Positions 9,514 to 18,305 of a stretch of DNA of 64,000 nt are shown piece after piece (positions within the stretch are counted from its first letter, which is position 1; every line of letters starts with the position of its first letter). The position numbers and the translations under genes are program-made. Under the pieces are notes generated by a model, which was not told where the DNA came from, searched no databases, and was given only the letters and a program-made list of their open reading frames with translations. Where the stretch lies: the NCBI RefSeq assembly GCF_009720675.1, contig NZ_WNJO01000002.1, positions 248,001-312,000 of the forward strand. Reading direction: 5' to 3'. The DNA is from Secundilactobacillus folii (GTDB lineage: Bacteria; Bacillota; Bacilli; Lactobacillales; Lactobacillaceae).

Positions 9514-10407
9514 TTATTCGCGCAGTGTCAAAACAACGCCGAAGAAAATTAATAGGCAGCCGGCAAGAAAGCTAAGGTGCAAAGCTTCTCCAAGCACTAA
9601 CCAGCCCAGTAGACTGCCAACAATCGGCTGAAAAAAGAAAAATAAGCCAGATTGACTAGCTTTCAGATAACGTAGCCCCTTGTTCCAGAGCACAAATGAA
9701 ATAGCGGTAGAGACGATTCCAAGGTACAAGATACCGCTACTTACTTTAGCGGTTAGCAGAATTGGCCAGTCATAATGTGGGTAGATGGAAAAGACCATTG
9801 GTGTCAAGCCAATGATTGCAACGATGGTCGCAACTGTCGTGATTTGCAACGCCGAGTATCGGACGGGTACCTTCTTAAGCAATACCGACATTAACGCCCA
9901 CGTCAAGGCGGCGATTACAAGTGACGCCACACCCAGCAATTGTGACTGTTTCACGTGAAACAGTCCGCCACCGGCAAACATCACGCCAATTGTGGCACTT
10001 ACGACAGCCAGAATTCGTAGCTTGGTCAGCTTCTCGTTGAGGATCAACGCAGCAAACAGCGTCATGAAGGCCGGCGTTGTCGACGTGATAATTGAGCCTA
10101 TCTGAGCGTTTGCCAGCATAGTACCCGTTTCTTGAAAAACGATACTTGCCAGTTGACCAATCAGGCCAATACTAATGAGTAACGGCCAGTCTCGCACTTT
10201 GATTTGCCAATGGATTCGTTGTTGCAAACAAAATAGCAGTAACGCAATAATACCAACGAGATAGCGCGACCAAACAAGAATCAAGGGCGGTACACTGGGC
10301 ACAACAATTTTCACCACAACAAACATGCCACCCCAGATACTGGCTGCAATTGTGAGGTAGAGACTACCTTTCAGTTTTGATTTAGTTGATGGATATAATT
10401 CATTCAT
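9514..10407 (-). CDS. EamA/DMT-family transporter
   Basis: A 297-residue protein with ten hydrophobic segments in two EamA repeats (first repeat starting at IAASIWGGMFVVVKI, second containing ALTWALMSVLLKK). Such proteins export metabolites or drugs; no substrate can be read here. The ATG at 10407 follows CGGAGTG. A promoter lies 150 bases upstream (10559-10587), so the mRNA has an unusually long leader containing a perfect inverted repeat. Confidence 0.88.
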   Translation of the reverse strand: MNELYPSTKSKLKGSLYLTIAASIWGGMFVVVKIVVPSVPPLILVWSRYLVGIIALLLFCLQQRIHWQIKVRDWPLLISIGLIGQLASIVFQETGTMLANAQIGSIITSTTPAFMTLFAALILNEKLTKLRILAVVSATIGVMFAGGGLFHVKQSQLLGVASLVIAALTWALMSVLLKKVPVRYSALQITTVATIVAIIGLTPMVFSIYPHYDWPILLTAKVSSGILYLGIVSTAISFVLWNKGLRYLKASQSGLFFFFQPIVGSLLGWLVLGEALHLSFLAGCLLIFFGVVLTLRE

Positions 10408-10465
10408 GTACTTTTCACTCCGTTTTTAAATTTAATTTGCATATCTAACAGAGGGAAAAGACCCT

Positions 10466-10487
10466 ATGTTAGGAGTTAACCTAACAT
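10466..10487. promoter_or_regulatory. Perfect inverted repeat in the leader of the DMT transporter gene
   Basis: ATGTTAGG and CCTAACAT flank the six-base spacer AGTTAA. The repeat lies about 60-85 bases downstream of the predicted start of transcription and 59 bases before the ATG. It could be a repressor operator or an RNA hairpin. A second palindrome, CTTTCATGAAAG, lies near the predicted start of transcription (about 10535). Confidence 0.55.
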
Positions 10488-10558
10488 TGGTTGGTCGTTT
10501 TCAAATAATGATGAAAATAACATTTGAGCACCATCTTTCATGAAAGTTTGCACTCATC

Positions 10559-10587
10559 ATTATAGCGATGTTAAAGGAATTTGTGAA
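10559..10587 (-). promoter_or_regulatory. Promoter for the DMT transporter gene
   Basis: On the minus strand TTCACA (10587-10582) and TATAAT (10564-10559) are separated by 17 bases. Confidence 0.6.
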
Positions 10588-10592
10588 ATGCA

Positions 10593-10630
10593 AAACGGGC
10601 ACGCTAACAATTTTAGCGTGCCCGTTTGTT
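10593..10630 (-). terminator. Terminator of the Dps/metal operon
   Basis: AAACGGGCACGCTAA pairs with TTAGCGTGCCCGTTT. It lies 55 bases beyond the dps-like stop on the minus strand and has short T-runs on both sides, so it may work in both directions. Confidence 0.88.
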
Positions 10631-10684
10631 TGAAATAGGACCAATATACCCCCCGGTAACTGGTCCTATCAAACAATCGTTTAA

Positions 10685-11242
10685 TTAATTATCATCATCG
10701 TCATCGTCTTCTTCAACCAAGCCTTCCCAGGCTGTCTTGCCTAGTAAAGCTTGTAGTTGCTGGATGGCGTGGTTGTTATGAGCCAACAGAGTGGTGAGTG
10801 TTGCCGCTAATGCTGGCCGGTCTTCTTTTTGGGCGAGCTTGATTGCTCGGGTCACAAAGAGGTTTTCCGTACTGTAATCATGAGCTGTAAGGTTGACTAA
10901 TTCGCTGGTTGATAAATATTTATTCCGACCATCTTCATCGAGCATTTTATATTCCGTGTATTCTGCAGTTGTCGAAGGCGGCAATTCATTTTCGTCCAGT
11001 AGCGCATCCGCAACGGTATCGTAGTCGGTACGAGCCTGGTCAATCAATGAATCGTATAGCGGACGAACAGCCGCGGCTTCAAAGCCCTTCATGAACCATT
11101 TAGCCTGGTGTAACTTAACGTCCATGATTCGCAAGTTAGCGACGATGTGTCCAGTCATCGCACCCGCAGTTGGGGTGTGATGGTCAATGTCAGCCTGTTT
11201 TACTTCTGCTTGATACTTCTCTTCAATTACATCACTTGCCAT
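10685..11242 (-). CDS. Dps-like ferritin (DNA-protection / iron-binding) protein
   Basis: A 185-residue, largely helical protein. VANLRIMDVKLHQAKWFMKG resembles the first Dps helix with its iron-ligand His, but the usual WxxxGxxFxxLH form is changed. It ends in an acidic tail of Asp and Glu residues. Lactobacillar proteins of this type are annotated as ferritin-like or Dps. They oxidise and store Fe2+ and limit Fenton chemistry. It follows the HMA-domain gene by 13 bases on the same strand, which links it to metal handling. The start is ATG at 11242 with TAGGAGG upstream. Confidence 0.75.
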   Translation of the reverse strand: MASDVIEEKYQAEVKQADIDHHTPTAGAMTGHIVANLRIMDVKLHQAKWFMKGFEAAAVRPLYDSLIDQARTDYDTVADALLDENELPPSTTAEYTEYKMLDEDGRNKYLSTSELVNLTAHDYSTENLFVTRAIKLAQKEDRPALAATLTTLLAHNNHAIQQLQALLGKTAWEGLVEEDDDDDDN

Positions 11243-11255
11243 TATGTTAGTCCTC

Positions 11256-11498
11256 CTACTTTGATGCGACTTGGTCTTTGACTTTGATCTTCTTGACTTC
11301 GTAGCCTAGCTTATCAACGACCTTGCCCAGCTCCTCAGCTGAGACAACACTGTCATCGAAGTCGGCCTTAGCCTTGCTGGCATTGAACAGAACTTGAACC
11401 TTTTCAACACCGTCTTGATTTTCCAAACCCTTTTGAATCTTAGTCATGCATGATGGGCAGGTGAGACCATCTAGTTGTAATATTGCTCGTTTTGTCAT
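11256..11498 (-). CDS. HMA-domain metallochaperone (CopZ-like)
   Basis: An 80-residue soluble protein with a single heavy-metal-associated domain. The metal-binding motif is LDGLTCPSCMTKIQKGL: the canonical GMTCxxC is replaced by GLTCPSC. The ferredoxin-like fold ends in a Lys-rich tail. It lies between the P1B ATPase and the Dps-like gene and has its own FNR-type promoter, so it can be expressed without the ATPase. Copper is the common cargo of this family, but the neighbouring ATPase has a non-copper motif, so the metal is open. Confidence 0.85.
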   Translation of the reverse strand: MTKRAILQLDGLTCPSCMTKIQKGLENQDGVEKVQVLFNASKAKADFDDSVVSAEELGKVVDKLGYEVKKIKVKDQVASK

Positions 11499-11532
11499 AA
11501 TAATGACCTCCTTGATTTCTTTGATTATCTAT

Positions 11533-11574
11533 AGTTTAAACTGTTCTAATGCATTTGAAATTGACCTAAATCAA
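11533..11574 (-). promoter_or_regulatory. FNR/CRP-family box plus -10 element ahead of the HMA-domain gene
   Basis: TTGACCTAAATCAA at 11561-11574 resembles an FNR-type box (TTGAT-N4-ATCAA). On the minus strand it is followed after exactly 22 bases by TAAACT (11538-11533) as the -10 element. The box centre then falls at about -41.5, the usual position for class II activation. It overlaps the stop codon of the ATPase gene. Confidence 0.6.
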
Positions 11575-13482
11575 GTTGCCGCTAGTTTGTTGCGAATTTT
11601 TTGGTTGCTTGGTTGTTGGCAGCTTGCCATAACCAATTAAGCGCATCGCGTTGAAGATGACGACCAGAATGCTGGCTTCGTGGACAAACATCCCGCTGGC
11701 CATGTAAATGAAACCGGCGATCAAACCAATCAGTAGGAAGACAACCACGGCGATGGCGATGAAGATGTTTTCCTTGGTATTCAGGACGGTCTTCTTGGAC
11801 AGTGAGTAAGCGTGAACCAGTGCTTCAAAGCTTGATTGCATCAGCACAACGTCGGATGTTTCAATGGCAACGTCGGTCCCACTTCCCATGGCAATACCAA
11901 TTTGAGCGGTGGCGATTGCCGGACTATCGTTGATACCGTCACCGACAAATGCAACGTGACGGCCCTGATCCTTGAACTGTTTGATGTAGTCGACTTTTTC
12001 TTCTGGGAGAAGTTCGGCGTGCACTTCATCGATACCAATTTGTGAAGCTACGTACTGCGCGGTAATTTGATTGTCACCAGTGAGCATAACCAAGTGCTTG
12101 GCACCATGATCGCGAAGCGCTTGTAACTGTGCCTTGATGCCCGGACGAATGGTATCAGAAACCCCAAGGATCAATGCTAATTGACCATCCACAGCGACCA
12201 TGACAACTGAACTACCAGTTTGTTGAACAGCTTGTAGATCTTGTTGCTGAGCAGTTGTCAGTGAGACATGATTAGCAGACATCAGTTTTAGATTACCTAC
12301 AAGAACGTCGTGGTTAGAAATGTTAGCGGTGAGGCCTTGACCTTTGACCGTGCTGTTATCGGTCACGTTAAGTTGTTCGTAGTTTAAATGCTGCTGGCTC
12401 ACGTAATCGGTGATTGCCTTACCCAGAGGATGATCGGATAGACGTTCGGCACGGGCCACCAGCGTCAAAGCAGTGGCTTCATCGTCAACATAACTTTTAA
12501 CAGCGGAGACAGCGGTATTACCAAGGGTCAGGGTACCAGTTTTGTCAAATACAAAGGTGTCAACCTTGGCGAAATCGTCCATCACTGCGCCACCCTTCAA
12601 CAGGATGCCGCGTTTAGCACCATTACCGATACCAGCCACGTTTGAGACCGGCGCGCCGATGACTAAGGCACCAGGGCAACCTAGAACGAGGACGGTGATA
12701 GCGGTTGGAAAATCACGGGTGAAGAGGTAGACCAGTACAGCGATGATCAGGACAGCAGGTGTATAGTACTGGGCAAATTTATCAATGAACGATTCGGCAG
12801 GGGACTTTGCGTCTTGGGCGTCTTCAACCAGTTCAATAATTTTACCAAACGTGGTATCTTCGCCGACTTTAGTTGCTTCTACAGTCAGGGTTCCGTTGCC
12901 TAGGATCGAACCGGAGAAGACGTCGTCGCCCTTGGTTTTAGCAACGGCTTTTGATTCACCGGTGATTACCGATTCATCTAAGTAACCGGATCCAGAAACA
13001 ACTTTACCATCAACCGGAACGGATGCACCAGTTTTAACCAGCACGTGGTCGCCTTCGTCAACGTCGTCAATGTCAACTTCTTCTTGTGAGCCATCAGTAT
13101 TTAATAACACTGCTGTGGCAGGTGCCATTTGCGTTAATGACTTGATTGACTGACGGGTCTTTGAAAGGGTCCGTTCTTCCAAATAACTTCCGAAGAGAAA
13201 CAGGAAGGTGACGATGGCTGATTCATTATACTCACCAATGATGAAAGCACCGATAACGGCGATGCTGACCAGCAGTTCAATGCTGACTACTTTCACTCGT
13301 AATGCTTGGTAAGCGTGAATCATAATTGGAACCGCCGCAATGATTGAGGCTAGGATAAAGGCCCAATTATAAATGACCATTGAATTGAAAAGGTATTTAC
13401 CTGCAAAACCAAGGACGATCAGAATGGCACTGATCAAGGTGATCTGCGTTTGATATTTTTGAATAAATCGTTGAAATTTCAT
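11566..13482 (-). CDS. P1B-type heavy-metal-translocating ATPase with a CPG motif
   Basis: A 638-residue pump without an N-terminal metal domain. The order is: membrane segments, the actuator loop with DESVITGES, the intramembrane metal motif GCPGAL (near residue 268; CPG instead of CPC or SPC), phosphorylation motif FDKTGTLT (near 310), HP locus SDHPLGKAI, MLTGDN, GDGINDSPAIA and a final helix with FVHEASILVVIFNAMRLI, reminiscent of the HEGxT motif of P1B-4 pumps. The ATG at 13482 is preferred over 13503, because AAAGGAGC lies between them and the predicted transcript starts near 13509. It heads an operon with the chaperone and the Dps-like protein. The metal is unknown. Confidence 0.9.
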   Translation of the reverse strand: MKFQRFIQKYQTQITLISAILIVLGFAGKYLFNSMVIYNWAFILASIIAAVPIMIHAYQALRVKVVSIELLVSIAVIGAFIIGEYNESAIVTFLFLFGSYLEERTLSKTRQSIKSLTQMAPATAVLLNTDGSQEEVDIDDVDEGDHVLVKTGASVPVDGKVVSGSGYLDESVITGESKAVAKTKGDDVFSGSILGNGTLTVEATKVGEDTTFGKIIELVEDAQDAKSPAESFIDKFAQYYTPAVLIIAVLVYLFTRDFPTAITVLVLGCPGALVIGAPVSNVAGIGNGAKRGILLKGGAVMDDFAKVDTFVFDKTGTLTLGNTAVSAVKSYVDDEATALTLVARAERLSDHPLGKAITDYVSQQHLNYEQLNVTDNSTVKGQGLTANISNHDVLVGNLKLMSANHVSLTTAQQQDLQAVQQTGSSVVMVAVDGQLALILGVSDTIRPGIKAQLQALRDHGAKHLVMLTGDNQITAQYVASQIGIDEVHAELLPEEKVDYIKQFKDQGRHVAFVGDGINDSPAIATAQIGIAMGSGTDVAIETSDVVLMQSSFEALVHAYSLSKKTVLNTKENIFIAIAVVVFLLIGLIAGFIYMASGMFVHEASILVVIFNAMRLIGYGKLPTTKQPKNSQQTSGNLI

Positions 13483-13515
13483 TTCTACCGCTCCTTTAAT
13501 CATTTGATTGTCTTA

Positions 13516-13557
13516 AGTTTAGGGCGGAATGGCGCGAAGTGAATTGACGTGGGTCAA
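13516..13557 (-). promoter_or_regulatory. FNR/CRP-family box plus -10 element ahead of the P1B ATPase gene
   Basis: TTGACGTGGGTCAA (13544-13557) is a perfect TTGAC-N4-GTCAA palindrome. On the minus strand, 22 bases further, lies TAAACT (13521-13516). Box type, spacing and -10 hexamer are the same as upstream of the HMA-domain gene, which makes a shared activator likely. Confidence 0.65.
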
Positions 13558-13664
13558 GTTAACGCAATTTCTTTTAAAAAGTTTTGTTCAATGAGCTTCC
13601 AGACTTGATTAAATCTGTGATTTCCCCCAAAATAAACAGCGATACTAATTTGGGGAGAAATGTT

Positions 13665-14912
13665 ATGCGTATAGAGATTCCAGATCAAATTGTGAAACAG
13701 CTTAAAATTAACGAAACCGGACGCGTTAAATTAGAATTACGAAATAATGACGCGGTGCTCACGACCAAAGACAGTGAACAATCGCTCTTTCAGCGGATCT
13801 CTCTGTGGTGGTACCTGTTGCCAGCATTGCTGAGTGCCGTGGCGTTCAACATTTTTTATGCGGTTCAAAATCGCAATCAGATTCCAATGAGTGGCAGTAA
13901 TTCCTTTGCATCGTGCGTGATCTTTGCAGGTGTGCTGATTGGCACCATCATGTTTACCATCTTTTTTATTCGTGAGCGGCGCAACCAGACGAACACTTTT
14001 TCAGCCAATATTTATTGGCGAAACTTCCCGGTCGTGATCCTATCATTTGCGCTGATTCTGGCGGTGGGATTACTGGGAGTATTCTGGCTTTTTGGGACTA
14101 TTTTTAAGGACGTTTCTTTTGACCGTTTAACTTCTACCATTATTTTCTTTATTTTCGAAGGCATCATTAATTACATCATGATCTACGCGGCTTTCGCCTT
14201 ATCATCGCGGACGTTGATTAGGCTCTTTACCCTAGTGATCGTTGGTGGGGTGGTGATCTCCATGGCAACTAACAGCAGCCTGCTTTGGTGGCAGCATAAC
14301 CTGAGCTTTTTAGGGACCAAGTTAGCGACTAATAGTTGGCAATTTAACATGACAGTGATGTTTTCTGCTCTGATATTAATTGCGATGATCGATTACATCT
14401 TTGTCTCCCTGCATGCTAATTACCCGCATTCACTCCGTTTATCAACGTTACGGGCTATCTTGACAATTATGGCTGTGGATTACGGCGCGATTGGCTTTTT
14501 CCCCAATAATGCGCAATTCCATTTGTTGCATGATCACTTGGCTAAGGTACTGGTTTACTTCATTATTTTATTGATTATTGGTATTCGCTGGTTGCTGCCA
14601 GGAATCTCAAAACAGTTTTTACACATCTCTTACACCATTGGAGCCATCTTAATTGCTGCTGAAATTGCGTTTAAGGCGATTGGCTACCTCTCGCTAACGG
14701 CGTTTGAAATCATTGGGTTTATACTTGCCTTTGGCTGGGTACTCCTGTTATTGCAAATGCTTCAGGAACTGATTGATACCGGCACACGAGTCTTCTACGT
14801 GAAAATTGAAGATGGCACTAAGCAACCAGCTTCTACTGTTACTGAAACCGAACCGGTTAAGGCACAAAAAGCGGCTTCAAAAGCCACACCAGCCGATTTG
14901 AAATCAGAATGA
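13665..14912 (+). CDS. Polytopic membrane protein with an AbrB-like N-terminus (DUF998-like)
   Basis: About 415 residues. The first 45 (MRIEIPDQIVKQLKI...GRVKLELRNNDAVLTTK) look like a SpoVT/AbrB swapped-hairpin segment. After SLWWYLLPALLSAVAF come about ten membrane helices and a soluble Thr/Lys/Ala-rich tail. Lactobacilli carry proteins of this build annotated as DUF998 or hypothetical membrane proteins. I chose ATG 13665 because GGGGAG lies nine bases upstream and the conserved sequence starts there; an in-frame ATG at 13584 has no binding site. It is divergent from the metal operon. The function is unknown. Confidence 0.7.
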   Translation: MRIEIPDQIVKQLKINETGRVKLELRNNDAVLTTKDSEQSLFQRISLWWYLLPALLSAVAFNIFYAVQNRNQIPMSGSNSFASCVIFAGVLIGTIMFTIFFIRERRNQTNTFSANIYWRNFPVVILSFALILAVGLLGVFWLFGTIFKDVSFDRLTSTIIFFIFEGIINYIMIYAAFALSSRTLIRLFTLVIVGGVVISMATNSSLLWWQHNLSFLGTKLATNSWQFNMTVMFSALILIAMIDYIFVSLHANYPHSLRLSTLRAILTIMAVDYGAIGFFPNNAQFHLLHDHLAKVLVYFIILLIIGIRWLLPGISKQFLHISYTIGAILIAAEIAFKAIGYLSLTAFEIIGFILAFGWVLLLLQMLQELIDTGTRVFYVKIEDGTKQPASTVTETEPVKAQKAASKATPADLKSE

Positions 14913-14982
14913 GATGCTATTTTCATGGTAATTTTGTAACGAATGAGGGACTAGTCGATCTAACGGAAGAGAGGGAACGGTA

Positions 14983-16608
14983 GTGAAGAAGAAACACGGA
15001 TTGATAATGAGCACGATAACTTTAGTGGCAGCTGTGATCTTAGTCGGTTGCGGGAAGGGCCATCAGCAGAGCAGCCAAAAAAGTATTTCGCTGATGCAGA
15101 CCTCCGACTTAACTAGTTTGGATAACACTAATCAAGCGACCATGCCTGAATTCAACACGCTGACCAATATTTCAGAGGGCTTATACCGGCTGAACGACAA
15201 GGATCAGCCGGTTGCAGCCATGGCAACCAAAGTTGAGAAACCGTCTGATAATGGTTTAAAATACACGTTTCATATTCGTAAAAACGCCAAGTGGAGTAAT
15301 GGTGATCCGGTGACGGCTGCAGACTTCGAATATTCGTGGAAGCGGTCACTGAACCCAAAGAATAACCCGGTCTACACATATGTATTTAGCGGTATCAAGA
15401 ATGCTGATGCAATTATTGCTGGGAAGAAATCTTACCAAACCCTAGGCGTTAAGGCGACTGGTACTAAAACGCTGACGATCACGTTGGATCACCCGATGAA
15501 CTACTTTAATAAACTGGTGGCGATGCCGGTGTTTATGCCACAAGATAAGAAGTTTGTGGAGAAAATTGGCAGTAAGGCTTATGGTACCAGTGCCAAGAAT
15601 ACGGTTTCAAACGGGGCTTTCAAGATCACCGGCTGGACGGGGACTAACTCCACTTACACGTTGGTGAAAAACAACTACTACTGGGATAAGCGGGCAATCA
15701 AGCTGAGCCAGATTCACTATCAAACGGTTAAGGACGCTAATACGGCGCATAATTTGTTTACTAAGGGACAGCTGGACGACGCCACAATTTCGGGCGTGAC
15801 TGCAAAAAGTCTGCAGAAGGACCGTCATTTAAAGCGGGTGCCAAAGGCTTGGACCTATTACCTGCAGTTGAATCAACGTAGGGGGCAGCCGTTAGCTAAT
15901 CAGAAGCTGCGTGAAGCCATTTCGTTAGTGATCAACAAACAGCAATTAGCCAGCAAGGTACTGGCTGACGGTTCCACGGCTGCTAGTAGCTTTGTCAGTC
16001 CAAGAACCGCCACGGATCCCACGACAGGGCGTGATTTCAGTAAGGAGACCAGCACCACTTATCGGCCAAATGTGAAGAAGGCGCGTCGCTTGTGGGCTGA
16101 GGGACTTAAGGAAATCGGCAAAAACCGTGGGACAGTTAAAATGTCGATCATTGGCGATGATCAAGATGTCACCAAAAACGTTGCTCAGTTTCTCCAAAGC
16201 CAGATTGAAGAGAATTTGAAGGGTGCGAAAGTAGATATTAATAATCTGCCGGATAAGGGTTTTGCGGACCGTAAGACCAATGGCCAGTTCACGATGAGTC
16301 AGTGGTACTGGTTAGCTGATTTTGCTGACCCAATCAACTATCTGGGGATCTTAACTTCAGGTAATGCGATGAATCCAGGACATTACAGTGATCAAACCTA
16401 TGATCGACTAGTTAATGAGGCGAAGGCTGCCGGCACTCAGGCTAACTATTGGAAATACTTGCGGCAGGCCGAGGGTCGGTTGCAGGATCAAACGGGCATC
16501 ATTCCACTGTATTATGTAAAGGAATCTCATTTGGTCAACTCTAAGCTGACTGGGGTCGCCTACCACGTGGCGGGATTCGCTGATTATACGCGAGCCCGAC
16601 TAAAATAG
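14983..16608 (+). CDS. oppA: Oligopeptide ABC transporter substrate-binding lipoprotein (OppA/DppA-like)
   Basis: A 541-residue SBP family 5 protein. It has a lipoprotein signal with lipobox LVGC near residue 23, then DNTNQATMPEFNTLTNISEGLYR, FHIRKNAKWSNGDPVTAADFEYSWKR (the SBP_bac_5 signature) and VSNGAFKITGW. It binds peptides outside the membrane for import by an Opp permease. No opp permease or ATPase genes are adjacent, so it is an orphan binding protein that may serve a system elsewhere. The start is GTG at 14983 behind GAGGGAACGG. A terminator follows at 16717-16752. Confidence 0.92.
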   Translation: MKKKHGLIMSTITLVAAVILVGCGKGHQQSSQKSISLMQTSDLTSLDNTNQATMPEFNTLTNISEGLYRLNDKDQPVAAMATKVEKPSDNGLKYTFHIRKNAKWSNGDPVTAADFEYSWKRSLNPKNNPVYTYVFSGIKNADAIIAGKKSYQTLGVKATGTKTLTITLDHPMNYFNKLVAMPVFMPQDKKFVEKIGSKAYGTSAKNTVSNGAFKITGWTGTNSTYTLVKNNYYWDKRAIKLSQIHYQTVKDANTAHNLFTKGQLDDATISGVTAKSLQKDRHLKRVPKAWTYYLQLNQRRGQPLANQKLREAISLVINKQQLASKVLADGSTAASSFVSPRTATDPTTGRDFSKETSTTYRPNVKKARRLWAEGLKEIGKNRGTVKMSIIGDDQDVTKNVAQFLQSQIEENLKGAKVDINNLPDKGFADRKTNGQFTMSQWYWLADFADPINYLGILTSGNAMNPGHYSDQTYDRLVNEAKAAGTQANYWKYLRQAEGRLQDQTGIIPLYYVKESHLVNSKLTGVAYHVAGFADYTRARLK

Positions 16609-16716
16609 GGCGGCATTTATCAGGAGTGCAAGAGTGTGATAAAGCCCGGTTATTAATGGAAAGTTTCTTGACCGGAAATGCGCAAATTAGTTAATATTTT
16701 GTGTGAAGAGGTCATG

Positions 16717-16752
16717 GCTTGATTCTTGTATTTTACAGGAATCAGGCTTTTT
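16717..16752 (+). terminator. Intrinsic terminator after the OppA-like gene
   Basis: GCTTGATTC pairs with GAATCAGGC (one G-U pair) and is followed by TTTTT. It lies 109 bases after the stop. Confidence 0.75.
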
Positions 16753-16931
16753 GTTGTCTGCCACATGTCTGAAACTAACGTCGAACTGATGAAAGTGGTT
16801 TCGAGGTGTGCTCAGTACCAGCAATATAGACCGAAAATTAGTCAGAATTGGCTAAATGAGGTTTACATTCGAAACAAAATTCTCTAACATAATACTCAGT
16901 GACTTTTAATCTAAAGAGAGAAGGGGTGCGC

Positions 16932-17846
16932 GTGACTGAAAAACATAAGGGAATCGCCTTTGCCATTATTGGCACCACTTTTTGGGGCATGTCAGGGGTG
17001 ACCGCCCAGTATTTGTTTGCCGACCAACCCGTTGAACCAGCTTGGCTTGTTGGGGTTCGGATGGGAATCGCGGGTGTTTTGCTGGTGGTTTGGAGTCTCT
17101 TTACTGATTTTCATGAAGTCTTTGCTATTTGGCGGCACTGGCGCGATTGGGTTCAACTGATTCTATTTGCGATCTGTGGCATGATTCCATCTCAGTACTG
17201 TTACTTTATGGCGGTCAAACACGGAAATGCACCAACGGCGACGATCTTACAATTCTTAGGACCGTTATTCATTATCATTTATTTAGCCTTACGCCACTTA
17301 CGCTGGCCCCGGCGCATCGACATGATCTCCATGGCAGTTGCCTTATTCGGTACATATTTACTGGTCACCAAGGGCCAGTTCGATAGCCTTCAACTTGCTC
17401 CGGCTGCCGTTTTCTGGGGTGTATCAGCAGGGGTTGGCCAAGCACTTTATACCTTGATTCCGATCCGACTTTTACGTCAATACGATGCCAAGGTGGTGAC
17501 GGGGTGGGCCATGATTATCGGCAGCTTGGTATTTTTGCCGCATAACTTGTCGCAGCCCTTACCGGCGCTAAATGCAGTTGGGTGGGCAGGCGTGCTATTT
17601 GTCGCGACTTTTGGTACGATGTTTGCCTACCTATTGTACTTGCAAAGCCTAGATTATATTCTGCCTGCCACAACGGGAATGCTGAGCTCATTTGAGCCCT
17701 TAACCGCAACGGTGCTTTCCATTATCGTATTGCATACCGCCTTTGGTGTTCCAGAGATGATTGGTGGTGCCATGATCCTGGCCACGGCCTTCTTGCAGGC
17801 AATGGCGGTTCGTGGGCCGCACCCAACTACCCAAAAGACTGGTTAA
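16932..17846 (+). CDS. EamA/DMT-family transporter (YicL-like)
   Basis: A 304-residue protein with ten membrane helices and two EamA repeats (AFAIIGTTFWGMSGVTAQYLF at the start, and PATTGMLSSFEPLTATVLSII in the second repeat, the latter being a common EamA block). It is likely an exporter of amino acids or drugs. The preferred start is GTG at 16932 after AGAGAAGGGG; an upstream ATG at 16899 would place that binding site inside the gene. It stands alone. Confidence 0.88.
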   Translation: MTEKHKGIAFAIIGTTFWGMSGVTAQYLFADQPVEPAWLVGVRMGIAGVLLVVWSLFTDFHEVFAIWRHWRDWVQLILFAICGMIPSQYCYFMAVKHGNAPTATILQFLGPLFIIIYLALRHLRWPRRIDMISMAVALFGTYLLVTKGQFDSLQLAPAAVFWGVSAGVGQALYTLIPIRLLRQYDAKVVTGWAMIIGSLVFLPHNLSQPLPALNAVGWAGVLFVATFGTMFAYLLYLQSLDYILPATTGMLSSFEPLTATVLSIIVLHTAFGVPEMIGGAMILATAFLQAMAVRGPHPTTQKTG

Positions 17847-18136
17847 GTTTATCTTCTAAAAAGTACGGTTTGAAACTTACTTGTGAATTAATTATTATTG
17901 GATGGTGTCAAATATTCATGACTTTTCTCGAATGCATAGGTGACGTGAGTATGTTAGTCACGTGCATTTCTGCACGTTAGTTACTTTGCAGGGTTTATTG
18001 CCGCTTCCTTTTGAAAGTTTTGGCTACTATCTTTTCCATCAAGACTAGTTTTTCACTTTTGGAAGTTGATTGAAGCCGGCACCGGTAGATTATGATGGTA
18101 TCTTTACCAGAAAAATAGAACCCCTTTAAACCCAAA
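17847..18136. other. Intergenic region without a gene
   Basis: I see no open frame with a ribosome binding site. Around 17938-17980 the imperfect repeat TAGGTGACGTGAGTATGTTAG / CTAACGTGCAGAAATGCACG could form a hairpin, but it lacks a T-run. Confidence 0.4.
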
Positions 18137-18189
18137 AAAGCCATACCAGTTTTCTACAATGGAATTTGCTGGTATAGCTTTATTTTTTT
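18137..18189 (+). terminator. Intrinsic terminator
   Basis: AAGCCATACCAG pairs with CTGGTATAGCTT with one mismatch and is followed by TATTTTTTT. It is 290 bases after the DMT gene. It may instead serve the minus strand from 18306. Confidence 0.7.
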
Positions 18190-18305
18190 AGACAAACCCA
18201 GTAAGCAACTTCAATGCCAAGCCCTTAGAGTTTGGGTCAGTTAGTCTTGTTCTTAATTCAACGTCTAAACTATCAGTCCAGTCGATGATCAGTCTCATTT
18301 CAATT

